From Marsupella aquatica (lineage: Eukaryota; Marchantiophyta): a stretch of DNA of 64,000 bases. The DNA lies in assembly GCA_973895155.1 (NCBI GenBank), contig OZ316897.1, positions 2,170,001 through 2,234,000 on the forward strand, in the 5' to 3' direction. The notes under the pieces were generated by a model. It saw only the letters and a list, made by a program, of their open reading frames with translations. It was not told where the DNA came from and made no database searches. Shown piece by piece: positions 38,493 through 48,342 of this stretch. The position numbers and the translations under genes were made by a program. Positions within the stretch are counted from its first letter, which is position 1. The number at the start of each line of letters is the position of its first letter.

Positions 38493-38563
38493 TGGACCGG
38501 CTAGGAATTGAACCTAGGACCTCCCGTGTACATCGTAGTGCTCTACCACTGAGCTACAGGCCC
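38493..38563 (-). tRNA. tRNA-like sequence inside the downstream (3') LTR
   Basis: 71 bases on the minus strand fold as a tRNA. The acceptor stem GGGCCTG/CCGGTCC has one mismatch, the D arm is GCTC-GAGC, and the T arm CTAGG-TTCAATT-CCTAG is perfect. A box tagctcagtgg and B box ggttcaattcc are good Pol III promoters. The anticodon stem is poorly paired (2 Watson-Crick pairs and a wobble). The loop ATGTACA would give anticodon GUA, but decoding function is unlikely. Confidence 0.65.
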
Positions 38564-38687
38564 TTTGTGGCTGTATCCATCTTCGTTCGAGTGTGGTTCA
38601 TTTCCAACACCCTCCCTTGAGCCGCACTCGCTACAAGGGAAACTCCTTTTCTTTGGCTCTGATACCATGTTGGAACTTTAAACAGCA

Positions 38688-38758
38688 TGGACCGGCTAGG
38701 AATTGAACCTAGGACCTCCCGTGTACATTGTAGTGCTCTACCACTGAGCTACAGGCCC
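38688..38758 (-). tRNA. tRNA-like sequence inside the upstream (5') LTR
   Basis: The second copy of the same 71-base tRNA-like sequence differs only by one base in the anticodon stem (ctacaatg instead of ctacgatg on the minus strand). A and B boxes are unchanged. In element orientation this is the copy that would drive transcription through the primer-binding site and internal region. Confidence 0.65.
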
Positions 38759-40140
38759 TTTGTGGCTGTCATCTTCGTTCGAGTGTGGTTCATTTCCAAC
38801 ACTTTTTACCCAAATTCATCTGCGAATGGGTTAGCTAGAAGCGAACAACGGCTCATGGAACAAAGGTGAAGCATTCATGTCACTCGTGACTATGCCAATG
38901 ACACATAGACCTACTTCTCAGATGAGGCAAGTTCTGCTAACGTCTTCAATCAGTCTCCTTAGCTGGACCAAGGAAGAAAGGGAAACATATATACTTTGAG
39001 ATCTCTACTTAGTTGCTGTCAATGCTTCTCTGTTCTTCATGCTGCAGTTTTGACTGCAAGTCCATCTGGCTCTGCGGCTCAAGATGCCCTCGTCTGGGTG
39101 GCTACCGGAGTACCCTGAATGCATCACGGGCGAGAGTTGCACAGGCCTAGCTATATAGTAAGAATGGATGGCGAGGTGGAAATTGGTAGATATAAGTGCA
39201 GTGTCGTTGTTTAGTAGTTCCAGCTCTATCATGAGCTCTATTTTCAATTTTCCAGCTCGACATCCCTAAGCGTAAAGATGCAATAGCTTCCCGTTCCCTG
39301 AAACATCTGACAGTGGGACTGAATTCACGTCATATCAGCTAGCCCTATAACCAGTAGTGCTAATTAACGAACCTAACGGAAAGTTTTTCACAGCTGTGAT
39401 CGAGGCTTATATATACTAGCTTTCTGGAAGTATCAGGTCATTGTGTTCCAGAATTAGCAGCTCCCATCGTGGAAAACAATTAACTAGGTTCCTGATCAGT
39501 CCCAAATTCTCTTGAAGGGGGTCCATATATGGTAAGCTTCAGCTGCATTTAACGTTGTCTGACCTGGTTTATTAGAGCACTATGTAAATTAAGTATGGGA
39601 TTACTTTGCATCCCGTGTGCGGATTACACGACACACGGATAAAACTAAGAAGTGATCTCCTAAAGAATCTACAGTACCTTGTGACCAGAGTCCGCGGTCT
39701 GAAGGACTGATTCCGTAGCTACACATGCAGATTGTGTTGAAATTGTATGGGATGAAGGTCGGGTTCAAGGTGTCTGGACTCATGGCAGGTTTAATGGCCA
39801 CCTTCTCCGATCCAAATTTATAATTCGTTGCTAGTTGAGCTCATAAGTATTCAACTGAAGAGCAACTGAATCCTGCTATAGGAATATAGGATTGAGGAAC
39901 CATTTGAACGACAATTGCAGAAATTTCAGGAGGGAAACGAAGCTGGTGGAACTCCCACAAAGTATTCTGAAATCGTACATATAAATAAAGTAACGCTTAA
40001 CGTCGCCTTCGACAGTCAAAAGTACAAGTGCAGATCGCGAACCCACTTCTCGATGCGGGGATAGACTTGGAGTATTCATCTTTGGCGTTCAAGATATTTT
40101 CTGAGTGCGTGAACTAATTGGCGCCGTGCTCCAAATCTGA

Positions 40141-42587
40141 ACTAAAGGCTTTTATCCCAACCCCAGCCTGGCGCCCCATACAATCAGTCATCCACTATGT
40201 GTACTGTAGTTGTGCACTCAAATAATTTTCAAGACCGCCAGGATGGGGCCTGCACCTGCATGCTACAAGTATACATATTAATATTTCACGCCAGATTTCA
40301 CTCCAAATTTTGAGAATGGACACCTGGTATTTTTATTGGAGGGCTTTATTCCAAGATTTCACGCCAGATTTCGAGAACGGACCCCTGGTGTTTTTGTTGG
40401 AGTGTTTTATTCCAAGATTTCACTCCAGATTTCGAGAACGGACCCCTGGTATTTCATTGGAGGAATTTATTACAAGGACAACCTGTCAACTGACTGCAGG
40501 TAGACAGGACTTGGACTCCATTTATTATAATCATGAGCCTTGCCCCCAATGCCTTTGTACATTCAACCTGTACCTGTACTATAAGTATAAACTACCTTGG
40601 TAGTGTATACGTCCTGCCTAAAGCTGCCCGGAGCTGCCAGAAATTGTTTTAAATTCAAAGTAAACCTCGCAGCCAATGAGATTTCAGGGTTCGTATATTA
40701 CAGGAAAGGTCAATGCAAGCCAAGATTGACTCTAGCTAGGATTGAAAATTTAAATCATAACTCCCTTGTAATTCCCTTGTTTTTTTCCAAAATCCTGTGC
40801 TTCCCTTGTATTTCCTTTGTAACTCCCTGTTATTCCAACCCATAATGCACAAATAAGTATATAATTTTTTACTTTATTTAATGGAATGCACATAGTTTTA
40901 ATTTGTGAAAGAATGTTAGAGGTATTCTAATCTAATTTTGAGAACTATAAAAATTATGAGGGTTTTCAAAACCAAATCATGGAATACCCTAACATATTTT
41001 GTGAGGTTAGGGGTAGAAAAATACTTGAATGAACTCATTTCATATTTTCTAGGCTGTTTATGATCCAAAAACTTGGACAGTGCCTGATGTAACTAGACCC
41101 CCTTAGAGTGAGGCCCCCGAGACAATTCACAATTTTCAAAAGTTGGTAAAACAAAATTGTTTCTGAATATCTTTTCCCCAACCTGACTTTTGCAAAAGTG
41201 CACAAAAAGCTTCGTGATGACCTTGCAAACAGACCCAATATTTAGACAAATAAGTACTGTCTCGGGTACTGTCTTTGATCACAAATAGATTTGCGCATCT
41301 TTGCATACTTCACCAGAGATAGTAATGTCTTTCCAATAATTGGACTTGAATGTATTCCACAATCTCACCACCTATATTGTGACCTAGGTGTGCCCTAGCT
41401 ACAGTAGATCTTGATATGAGGGATTACCGAAAATACCAGAGGTGAGACATATTGCTTCATGTTAAGTGACCCCCCCCCCCATGCAGCAAGAGGGACATAG
41501 TCTTGCACAAATGCTAGAAAGCATTCATTTGCAATGTACTAGAGTCAGTCAATTATCCAGGTCCAAGGCCTGTCCATGAATTAAGTCTACGTACCTCCAG
41601 AGTCCAATACACCATCATTATTCTGTACTTTGACAGGTGTAGGTCTCCCCTTCAATCAATTACCGCTTAACTCGTCCTCGTACCAATAGCCGTCGCAAAT
41701 AATAGCACAATACTCTATCCAATCAGTTTTCCCTCTTGATTCGACGCCAATAACCTCGTATTCTCATTTGGTATTCAATACTTCTCCCCTTTACATCAAA
41801 GCACTTTGTTATTCCTCGGGTCCATAATGAAAATTGACACCGTCGTCAAAAACAAACAAAAAATATTTTTGTTGTCTATTTGATATTGGTCTATTAGACC
41901 TGTATATATAGACACAGTTTGATCTGATGGATAGATGCCTCGTCGCGAATCACACTCGCTGAAGTGAATGAGGTGGGGAGCAACGTCAAGTGAACTTACC
42001 ATCTACCATCACTCATTTCCCTGATTAGGAGAGCAATTCAGTTGAGCTTGATGTTTGCTTCGTGCTGAGGTGCGTACTGAGGCGTTTCCAGTGATCGGCT
42101 GACGATACTAACACAGGTCCCTGTGGTCCACTGAGGTAGAAGTGCTTTCAATGATCAAGTGAATTGATCGAAGAAGTCTTATTCCTGCGTGCTTTAGTGT
42201 CATTGGGGAAAATACATGTCTAGATTTGGGGCACACGGAATCTGTGTCTAGGTCCTGTCCTCAGTGTTACTACATGCACCTTGAAGGAGATTACGATTCT
42301 GTGCCGTATATATGCTCCCTTGTGCAACTTCAGTTCTTGCAAGATTGCAATGAACCCAATAGCTTGTTGAACGACTACCCGCCCCCTGCTCCCGTTGCTG
42401 ATCGATTCACACCTTCTCTAGCAGTAAGGTCTTTAATTAATATTGCGTCTCCACTCCATCTCACCCCAAGTTTGGCTGCCCTCGTCAGGATCATCGGACG
42501 CCAGAGATTGTCTTGAATTTCTAAACCGCATCTCGTCTCCGTAGGCATAGCAACTAAACGTCTACTGTTTGAATTGACGAAATTTGG
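40141..42587. other. Intergenic DNA before the nucleotidyltransferase gene
   Basis: No gene recognised before the leader of the gene at 42648. It includes a 61-bp triple repeat (40298-40479) and AT-rich DNA to about 42000. A GC-richer stretch from 42030 is probably the promoter/leader. A short C run lies near 41472. Confidence 0.45.
40298..40479. repeat. Three tandem units of about 61 bp
   Basis: Units begin ttcacKccagattt at 40298, 40358 and 40419 and share gagaacggacccctggt and a ggattttattcc-like end. Units 2 and 3 are nearly identical; unit 1 is more diverged. Confidence 0.85.
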
Positions 42588-42647
42588 TTGGTAGCAGACG
42601 TCCAGTTCGTTCACAAAGAGCATTCGAAACGGTCTAATTTCCCGAAC

Positions 42648-43803
42648 ATGGAGAAAGAATACCTGTCAAGGTACATCAGCGAAATACATTATGCAGACAG
42701 CCCGTTGACAAAAATCTTCGATCAAGGCATCTGTCACCCCCCACCACCCACCCTCCCGAAAGGTCGCTGCAACCGCATCATCGTTTACCCCGGCTCCTTC
42801 AACCCGCCACACCGTGGACACTGGGACTTGCTCTGCCACGGCTTCATGGAGAGCGGTAGCGACCTCAACATCATTGCAGCCATAATCTTACCGCTCGACG
42901 ACTCAAGCCTTGAAGAGAAATTCCGTGGAGAGCCTGGGACGAAGAGTTTCAAGAAAGATCAGAGAGTCAGGCTCTGGAAAGAATTTCATACGCCGAGCGA
43001 CTGGTTTTGGGTCTATGATCGCAGTATAAAGGAATGGTACATATTCCAGGACCGGCTTACTAAAGCCATCGTTCGAGACGGATTTGACATTAAATTCATT
43101 GGGTTGTATGGGGCAGACCTCATAAGAGTAAGTCGCCCGCCGCCTAGGTCAGCTTGGGGCTGCAAAGAGATCCTTGTCAGCGACGTTTCGGACTCCACTA
43201 CTTGCTATAGCAACTGTTTGAAGACTTTGCGAAACTTCGAGCCGTGGGAGGAAATACTCCTCGATGAAGTTGATCTCAGAGACCGCGCCGAGGAAGGTGC
43301 CCGATGGGTGTTTGGAGGGCTTGAGCTCTTGGGTCGTGGACTTCTGCGGAGCACGCTAGATGAAGGTCTGACTGAGCCTAGTTCCGCAGTTCTTGTTTCC
43401 CATTGCTTTTAGGAGAAGTAATTGAACTCGTAGGCAGAGTTTCATGAATGAGTGGGCAGATTGTTCAGGAACGAATGGACGCTTGAGCTGTGCTGTATCC
43501 TAAAAAGATGTTGCATTTGCAGATCCGCACTGCGTGGACCGCTTGACGGAGCAATTGCTCGACAAGGAGGTGGAAGCGGGCCAAGCTATTCGTTTTTGTC
43601 GCCATAGCAGCGATCCGGATTGTACGATACGGTTTGTGCCTATGAAGGCCGAGGAGATGGCTAAGAGTCATATTAGCTCAACGATGGTTCGGGATGTCCT
43701 GAACATATACTCGGGGGACGCGCTTCGTAGGCAGCTAGAGCAACTGGTCCTTAATCCTGAGATCTTGATGGAGTTCACACGACGGGAAACCACCAGTGCA
43801 TGA
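42648..43803 (+). CDS. HxGH/ISSTxxR nucleotidyltransferase (NMN adenylyltransferase-like)
   Basis: Two exons, 42648-43365 and 43523-43803, give 332 aa. The start is the first ATG in frame. Residues 45-58 (IVYPGSFNPPHRGH) hold the HxGH nucleotide-binding motif, and 290-296 (ISSTMVR) the matching ISSTxxR motif. Together these define the alpha/beta-phosphodiesterase nucleotidyltransferases such as NMN/NaMN adenylyltransferase. The middle is distinctive: LPLDDSSLEEKFRG, KDQRVRLWKEF, WVYDRSIKEW, IKFIGLYGADLI. As I remember the families, this middle resembles uncharacterised fungal proteins more than canonical plant NMNAT; that is a recollection, not a search. Predicted role: transfer of AMP or another nucleotidyl group in cofactor metabolism, probably cytosolic. 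The intron donor is gtctga, a weak GT donor, but the reading phase requires it. Confidence 0.82.
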
Positions 43804-46094
43804 GGTACGAAGTGGTATATTTAAGTAAGTGGTGCCGGAGTCGACTCCCTAGTTGCAGATCCTTTCATGTTCGTGCTTTCTACTTTGTTCTGTGTGATTT
43901 CCCCACATACGGCCAATAGTCAATTCCTTGAAGATGCGAAGGGCTCAATGAATTCGGATGCCCAGTAATCGTAACATGAAGTAATATATCCTCAGCACTT
44001 CTTCGGATAAGATGATCCTCTACTGAACCTATGCATATTTTTCGTCTCTTGATGAATGATCTAAGGCAAAAAAATGAATGAGTTGGCTGTGCATCTGGAA
44101 AATGGATGGATACTTCTCAACGGTGTAGATAATGATCAATTTTTTGGCTGCGCAGGTTGGCAATGGTAGTTGTTAGCCCGGCCGGTTGTTAGTTGACCTC
44201 TAGGTTGACCCAGTTGACCTTTTTGCAAACCAAACTGCCACGAGTACCCAATCGACAAAAGGTATTTACAGACTGTAGTGCGTCTGGTAATCCCGAGGCA
44301 CAACAAGATTGACGGGTAGCCTCGCTGATTTTCTAACAGGTGAATCTACTGTAGTTCACCCGACAGACTCTACAGGAGCTTGCCGAGTATTTGACAAAGC
44401 GAAAACGCCGACACTCTTTAGTTTAGATATTGTGCCGAAAGTATATTTTGCGTAATCTGTTTTCTGCTCTTCTCATGTCATCAAGCAAAGAGAAATCCAG
44501 AGATGAACATTTTGACTCTACAGGTAGTGTAATAAAGATCATGCAAACGAAAACCTCCTCTATTTCCAGCTTCGCCTGGTTTATGGTCTCTAGATATGGG
44601 CATTAAAATCCTCCGTTTCTTGAACTTACGCACATTCAAGGCCCTGATGAGTTTCCACAGAATTGCTGATCCAACTTGTTTTGCATCAAAGCTTTTGAAT
44701 TGGCAATTATCTCTTCACAAATCAAAATAATGCATGGATGGAGAAATTCGTTCCATAGTGCCATCGATCACGCAAGGACCATTTCAGCTAGATTAAAGCG
44801 CATTCTCCAGGCAATCACTCTGACTTGCTTCACCGAATTGAAGATTTCAGAATGTAGAAACTAGTGAATTGACATAACGAAGTGTCCACCAAAGAGCAGT
44901 TACTAGGCAAAATGCTGAGTGGTCAAATTCAAACAAATATGATTTCAAGCAATCATGCAAAACCAAAACAGTGGCTGCTAATCCAATCATCGGACTACTT
45001 ACCGTCACATCACAGAGCATTGGATGGTGGCAACCTACTCTCATCTCGACGGAACATCCACTCATCGTCAGCTTCGGCTGCAATCGATCGAGCACTTGTT
45101 CTCCCGATCGATTGGGCAGAAAATTCTCTACGAAGAGGATCTGAGCTTGAAAGTCGCCCATGTCGTCTGTGCTTGAGCCCCCTTTGGCCAAGACATGGGC
45201 CATCTTTCCCAAGGGCCCACATGTACCAGTCAAGGCTCACGTTTACCAGTCAAGAAAGATCAGAGAATCACCCGATGCCGACGATATGGGAGAGGAGATT
45301 AGAGACTCCGATTCTCTAATCTCCTTCTCCGACTCTGCAAAGGAGTTCATTCGCCGAACTGGTTTTGGGGGTCAATCGCAATATAGAAGAACGTTCTATT
45401 TTATGGAGTCATAATGGAGACCGTGAGAAAACTTCGAGCTGAATCTTGCCCTCCTGGGCGCGCTGAACAAGAAGCCTGCCCAATGGTCTATTTATGGAGT
45501 CGTGCTGGACACCATGAGAAACCTTCGGGCTGAATCATGTGTTCGTAGCTTCGGGAAACGAGACGCTTGCCCAATTAACTGTCTATCTAAGGAACGCTAT
45601 ATATGGACTCAAATAGGACATCATAATACAACCGTCTGTTGTTTTTCGAGTTGACGAGCCTTGCCCTCCTGCCCAGGGAGAGCGAAAATATATCTTCCGC
45701 CCATCCCCTCACACGGCTTGGACTTTGAAATCCTACCCGACCTTTCCCTCACACGGATTGGAATTTAGGCATAGATCGCAGCGCCATAATATGGTGTCAT
45801 AGTTCGAGGCCCATCTCTTCACACGGATTGGACAGTTGAACATTCCTGCCGGACCTTCCGTCATACGCATTGGATTTCGGGCATCGATCCCGGCGCCGGC
45901 GAGACGTAGTCCGAGGAGACTGATCATCATGAGCCCACTTCGAACTGATGAGTCTTGCCTGAGCCAGAAAGGACTGGGACGTAAGGTCGAAGTTTTATTC
46001 AACTTGAGTCGTGCCTGAGCCGGAAGGAAGGTCCGCCAGGGACAACAGATGTTCAACTTTTAGTTGTATTTGTTTGAGGGTTTGGCGCTGCTAG
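43804..46094. other. Intergenic DNA with short repeats
   Basis: No gene recognised. Positions 45404-45600 contain about two units of some 95 bp (tatggagtc, ccatgagaaa, cttcgRgctgaatc, cgcttgcccaa). Positions 45690-45900 contain repeated cctcacacggattgga phrases. Short ORFs at 44882-45414 show no recognisable domain. Confidence 0.45.
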
Positions 46095-46746
46095 ATGGAC
46101 CAATTTCAGGAACCTGGATTCGTTGAACTCGAGTGTTTCGCAACATGCGTCGAACATGTTGATCAGAATCGAGATCCGAATGCGAGGACCGAAGCGACCA
46201 ACGAGAGTAGCACGACGACGAGGGAGCCAAATTGCTATTGCGAGGATTGTGCCAGAGGTCCACTTTGCGAGAAAGATGTAAACGTAGTGGAAGGCGGGCA
46301 CGAAGATGTTCTTCAGGTGCGGAAGGCTTCACAAGATGCAGAGCTACAACAGCGGCGACCAGACATGGAATCACAACAAAATAGAGAGATACAGAGGCAG
46401 CTGGCACATGATAGGGAGCTACATCGGCGGCGACCAGAAGTGGAAGCACAACGCAGAGAGATACAAAGGCAGGTAGCAGAACTGCAAGCATCACTAGACA
46501 GAGAGCTCCGGCAACCAGAAGTGGAAGCACAACATAGAGAGATACAAAGGCAGGTGGCAGAAATGCAAGCTTCACAATATAGAGAGGCCGCCACCAGAAG
46601 TGGAAGCACAACATAGAGAGATACAAAGGCAGGTAGCAGAAACGCAAGCTTCGCAATGTAGAGTGGTACCGAGGCAGCGTGCAGAAATCACGAATTTGCG
46701 GAGAAAAAACAAAGGACAATTAGTACCGCTAGAGACCATTCTTTGA
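46095..46746 (+). CDS. Repeat-rich coiled-coil ORF with internal frameshift
   Basis: An intronless frame from 46095 runs to a stop at 46616 (173 aa). The first 60 residues are Glu/Cys-containing and of no known family. Then come three to four tandem repeats of about 25-28 residues built on EVEAQxREIQRQVAExQAS, strongly helical and likely to form a coiled coil. At about 46588 the repeat shifts frame by one base. The same repeat continues in the next frame through 46746, ending LRRKNKGQLVPLETIL. This is either a recent frameshift in a real gene, a pseudogene, or a sequence error in the repeat. Function unknown. Confidence 0.45.
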
Positions 46747-46759
46747 TACGGTGTCACTT

Positions 46760-48340
46760 TTGAATGGCCTTCGAAATAGGTCTCATCTCCCTTTCATTTG
46801 TAACTTAAATTTGAGTCTCGGTCTGTCATTCTATTTAGCAGCGTGAGGACTGCTAACATGGTGATCGATGAGAATGATAAATTCTGTGATAATTACGGGA
46901 GGTTAAATTTGCTTGAGTTTTTACAGGGACCAACTTGATCGATTGGAACAAAAACCCAATTCTAAAATTGCAGCATAAGTCCTCGCGTTGGCGTCCCAAC
47001 GAAGTCTACTATGACACCCAGCGCCAGTAAAGAGAGGGCTTTTCTTCAAATCAATGCCTTCTTCAAAGGTTGGCTGACATTCTTGAAGGGCCCGGAACAT
47101 TGCCAATCCAGTTGCGCGCAATATCCCCAGCAGAGACGCGTTACAGACCCACGTAGCCGTCATGTACTGTTGAAGCCTTTTCCAAAAAGGTGTCTGCACA
47201 CAGTTCAGAGGCTTCCGCTGAGTTCCAACGATAGGAATCCCTGAGCGATATATGGAGAACGGATGAAGATAATTGTGTATGTGGGAATCGGAAACAAGTA
47301 TCGTAATGGTAATCAACAATGTATTGTCCCAACTTTGTAAATTTTGCTGCACATTCTCAAGAATGTCGTAGTATTATGACAGGTTCGAGGTTTGAGTTCT
47401 CACCACAAATGACTGAAAGTTCAGTCAATAAGAGACCGATGCTGGAGGGCCAACCTCAGTTCAGTCAATAAAAACTGCCATTGCCGTAGGGCCAGTATTC
47501 TCGTAGTGCTTCTTGATCGAATTCACGGACCGTTTCCTGCTGCTGAAAGTGTATAGTGATAAGAGTTGGAGACGGAATAAGCAATGCGTGCTGACTTTGG
47601 GCCTGCCGCTGCTCTAGGGCCAGTCCTCTCGTAGTGCTTCTTCTAACCAATTCACAGGCTCTAGCCTGCTGATGGTGTATAGTAAGAAGAGTAGGACGCG
47701 GAATAAGAAAGGCTTTCTGGCTTTGGGCCGCCAGTCAGTTTCAAGACATAAGCTGTTTTCTTCAAAAACTGCCATTGGCGAGGTTCTCTTACATTGGAAA
47801 ATTTCGATCTTTGTTTCTCAGTATAAATCAATCATTGATTAATTACAAAGGAACAGTGCTGCGGGGGAAAATGCTTACAATGGTATCTTTAATCACTACA
47901 AAGATTTAAAAAGTCAACCATCTACCCTTCCTTTGAAGTAATCCTACCTTACGCAATTATGTTCCATACTTCCCTAACTCACCTGTTCCCACAAAATATC
48001 TCTCGTTTTGTTGCCTTCCCTCCGCACACATGATTTCTGATAATTAAGTGCAAACATGGAGAAAACGTTGCTAACCAAATGATTTAATTGGCAACCTTTG
48101 ATCTCTCCACTTCAATATTTCAATGGGGTCCACAGGGTACTCCTTGCAGATTTTTGAAACCGTTACATCACTAATTGGCTCTCTTGGGACATTGGCTGGT
48201 ACAAGCAGCGTCTCCAGAACCTCAGAAGGGAGAAAAACCTGCGCGTTTGTCCCGCAGAATACAATACTGAGTTAATCGCTTGGTAGTCTCCCACATTACG
48301 AGTACTTGCCATTACGACAATGGTGTACAAATCGAAAAGA
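46760..48340. other. Intergenic DNA with a 145-bp-scale duplication
   Basis: No gene recognised. Positions 47485-47735 hold two units sharing ggccagtMYtctcgtagtgc, gtgtatagt, gacgcggaataag-like and tgactttgggcc-like phrases. The rest is AT-rich. Confidence 0.4.
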
Positions 48341-48342
48341 CG

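Larger units (their letters stand above)
38473..38801 (-). mobile_element. TRIM retrotransposon whose LTRs carry a tRNA-like sequence
   Basis: Two near-identical TG...CA repeats, 38473-38609 (137 bp) and 38668-38801 (134 bp), enclose only 58 bp. On the minus strand the internal part starts with TGGTATCAGAGCC (38667-38655), the plant primer-binding site complementary to initiator tRNA-Met. It ends with a polypurine tract AAGGGAGGG (38618-38610) abutting the second LTR. Flanks ctttc (38468-38472) and ctttt (38802-38806) are a 5-bp target duplication with one later change. The intact paralogue reads ctttctaccc at that spot, which fixes the insertion point exactly. The LTRs differ by two substitutions and one 3-bp gap. 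There is no coding capacity, which defines a terminal-repeat retrotransposon in miniature. It relies on another element's proteins. Confidence 0.92.
38170..40140 (+). pseudogene. SCPL copy 4, transposon-broken
   Basis: The remnant begins at the exon 1/intron 1 junction (atggaggtaccc, 38175). In exon 2, PGCSS has become LGCSS, a codon is inserted, and a TRIM splits the GPFYPN segment. Exon 3 has lost its first half and carries a stop (acatagacc). Exon 4 is shortened between EYPE and ITGES, and the GESYAG region now reads gagagttgcacagg. Exon 5 carries a taa stop near 39481. Exon 6 is fused by deletion to intron 6 sequence near 40090-40140. Exons 7-10 are missing. The order matches the two intact genes, so this is an allelic-style tandem duplicate that decayed in place. 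Confidence 0.88.

Noticed and set aside
38473-38801. A pair of ordinary tRNA genes
   Set aside because: Both copies sit inside longer identical TG...CA repeats with a primer-binding site and a purine tract between them, and the anticodon stem is poorly paired.
38687-38869. ORF of 60 codons beginning MDRLGIEPRTSRVHC
   Set aside because: Translation of the TRIM LTR and tRNA-like sequence; a known type of false protein call from tRNA-like DNA.
44882-45414. Overlapping ORFs of 84-145 codons on both strands
   Set aside because: No recognisable domain, no consistent frame, and neighbouring DNA is repeated; coding support is insufficient.
46060-46719. 219-codon minus-strand ORF opposite the coiled-coil repeat
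   Set aside because: The plus frame has a heptad-like repeat and a sensible composition; the minus frame is Leu/Cys/Val-rich antisense of the same DNA repeat.
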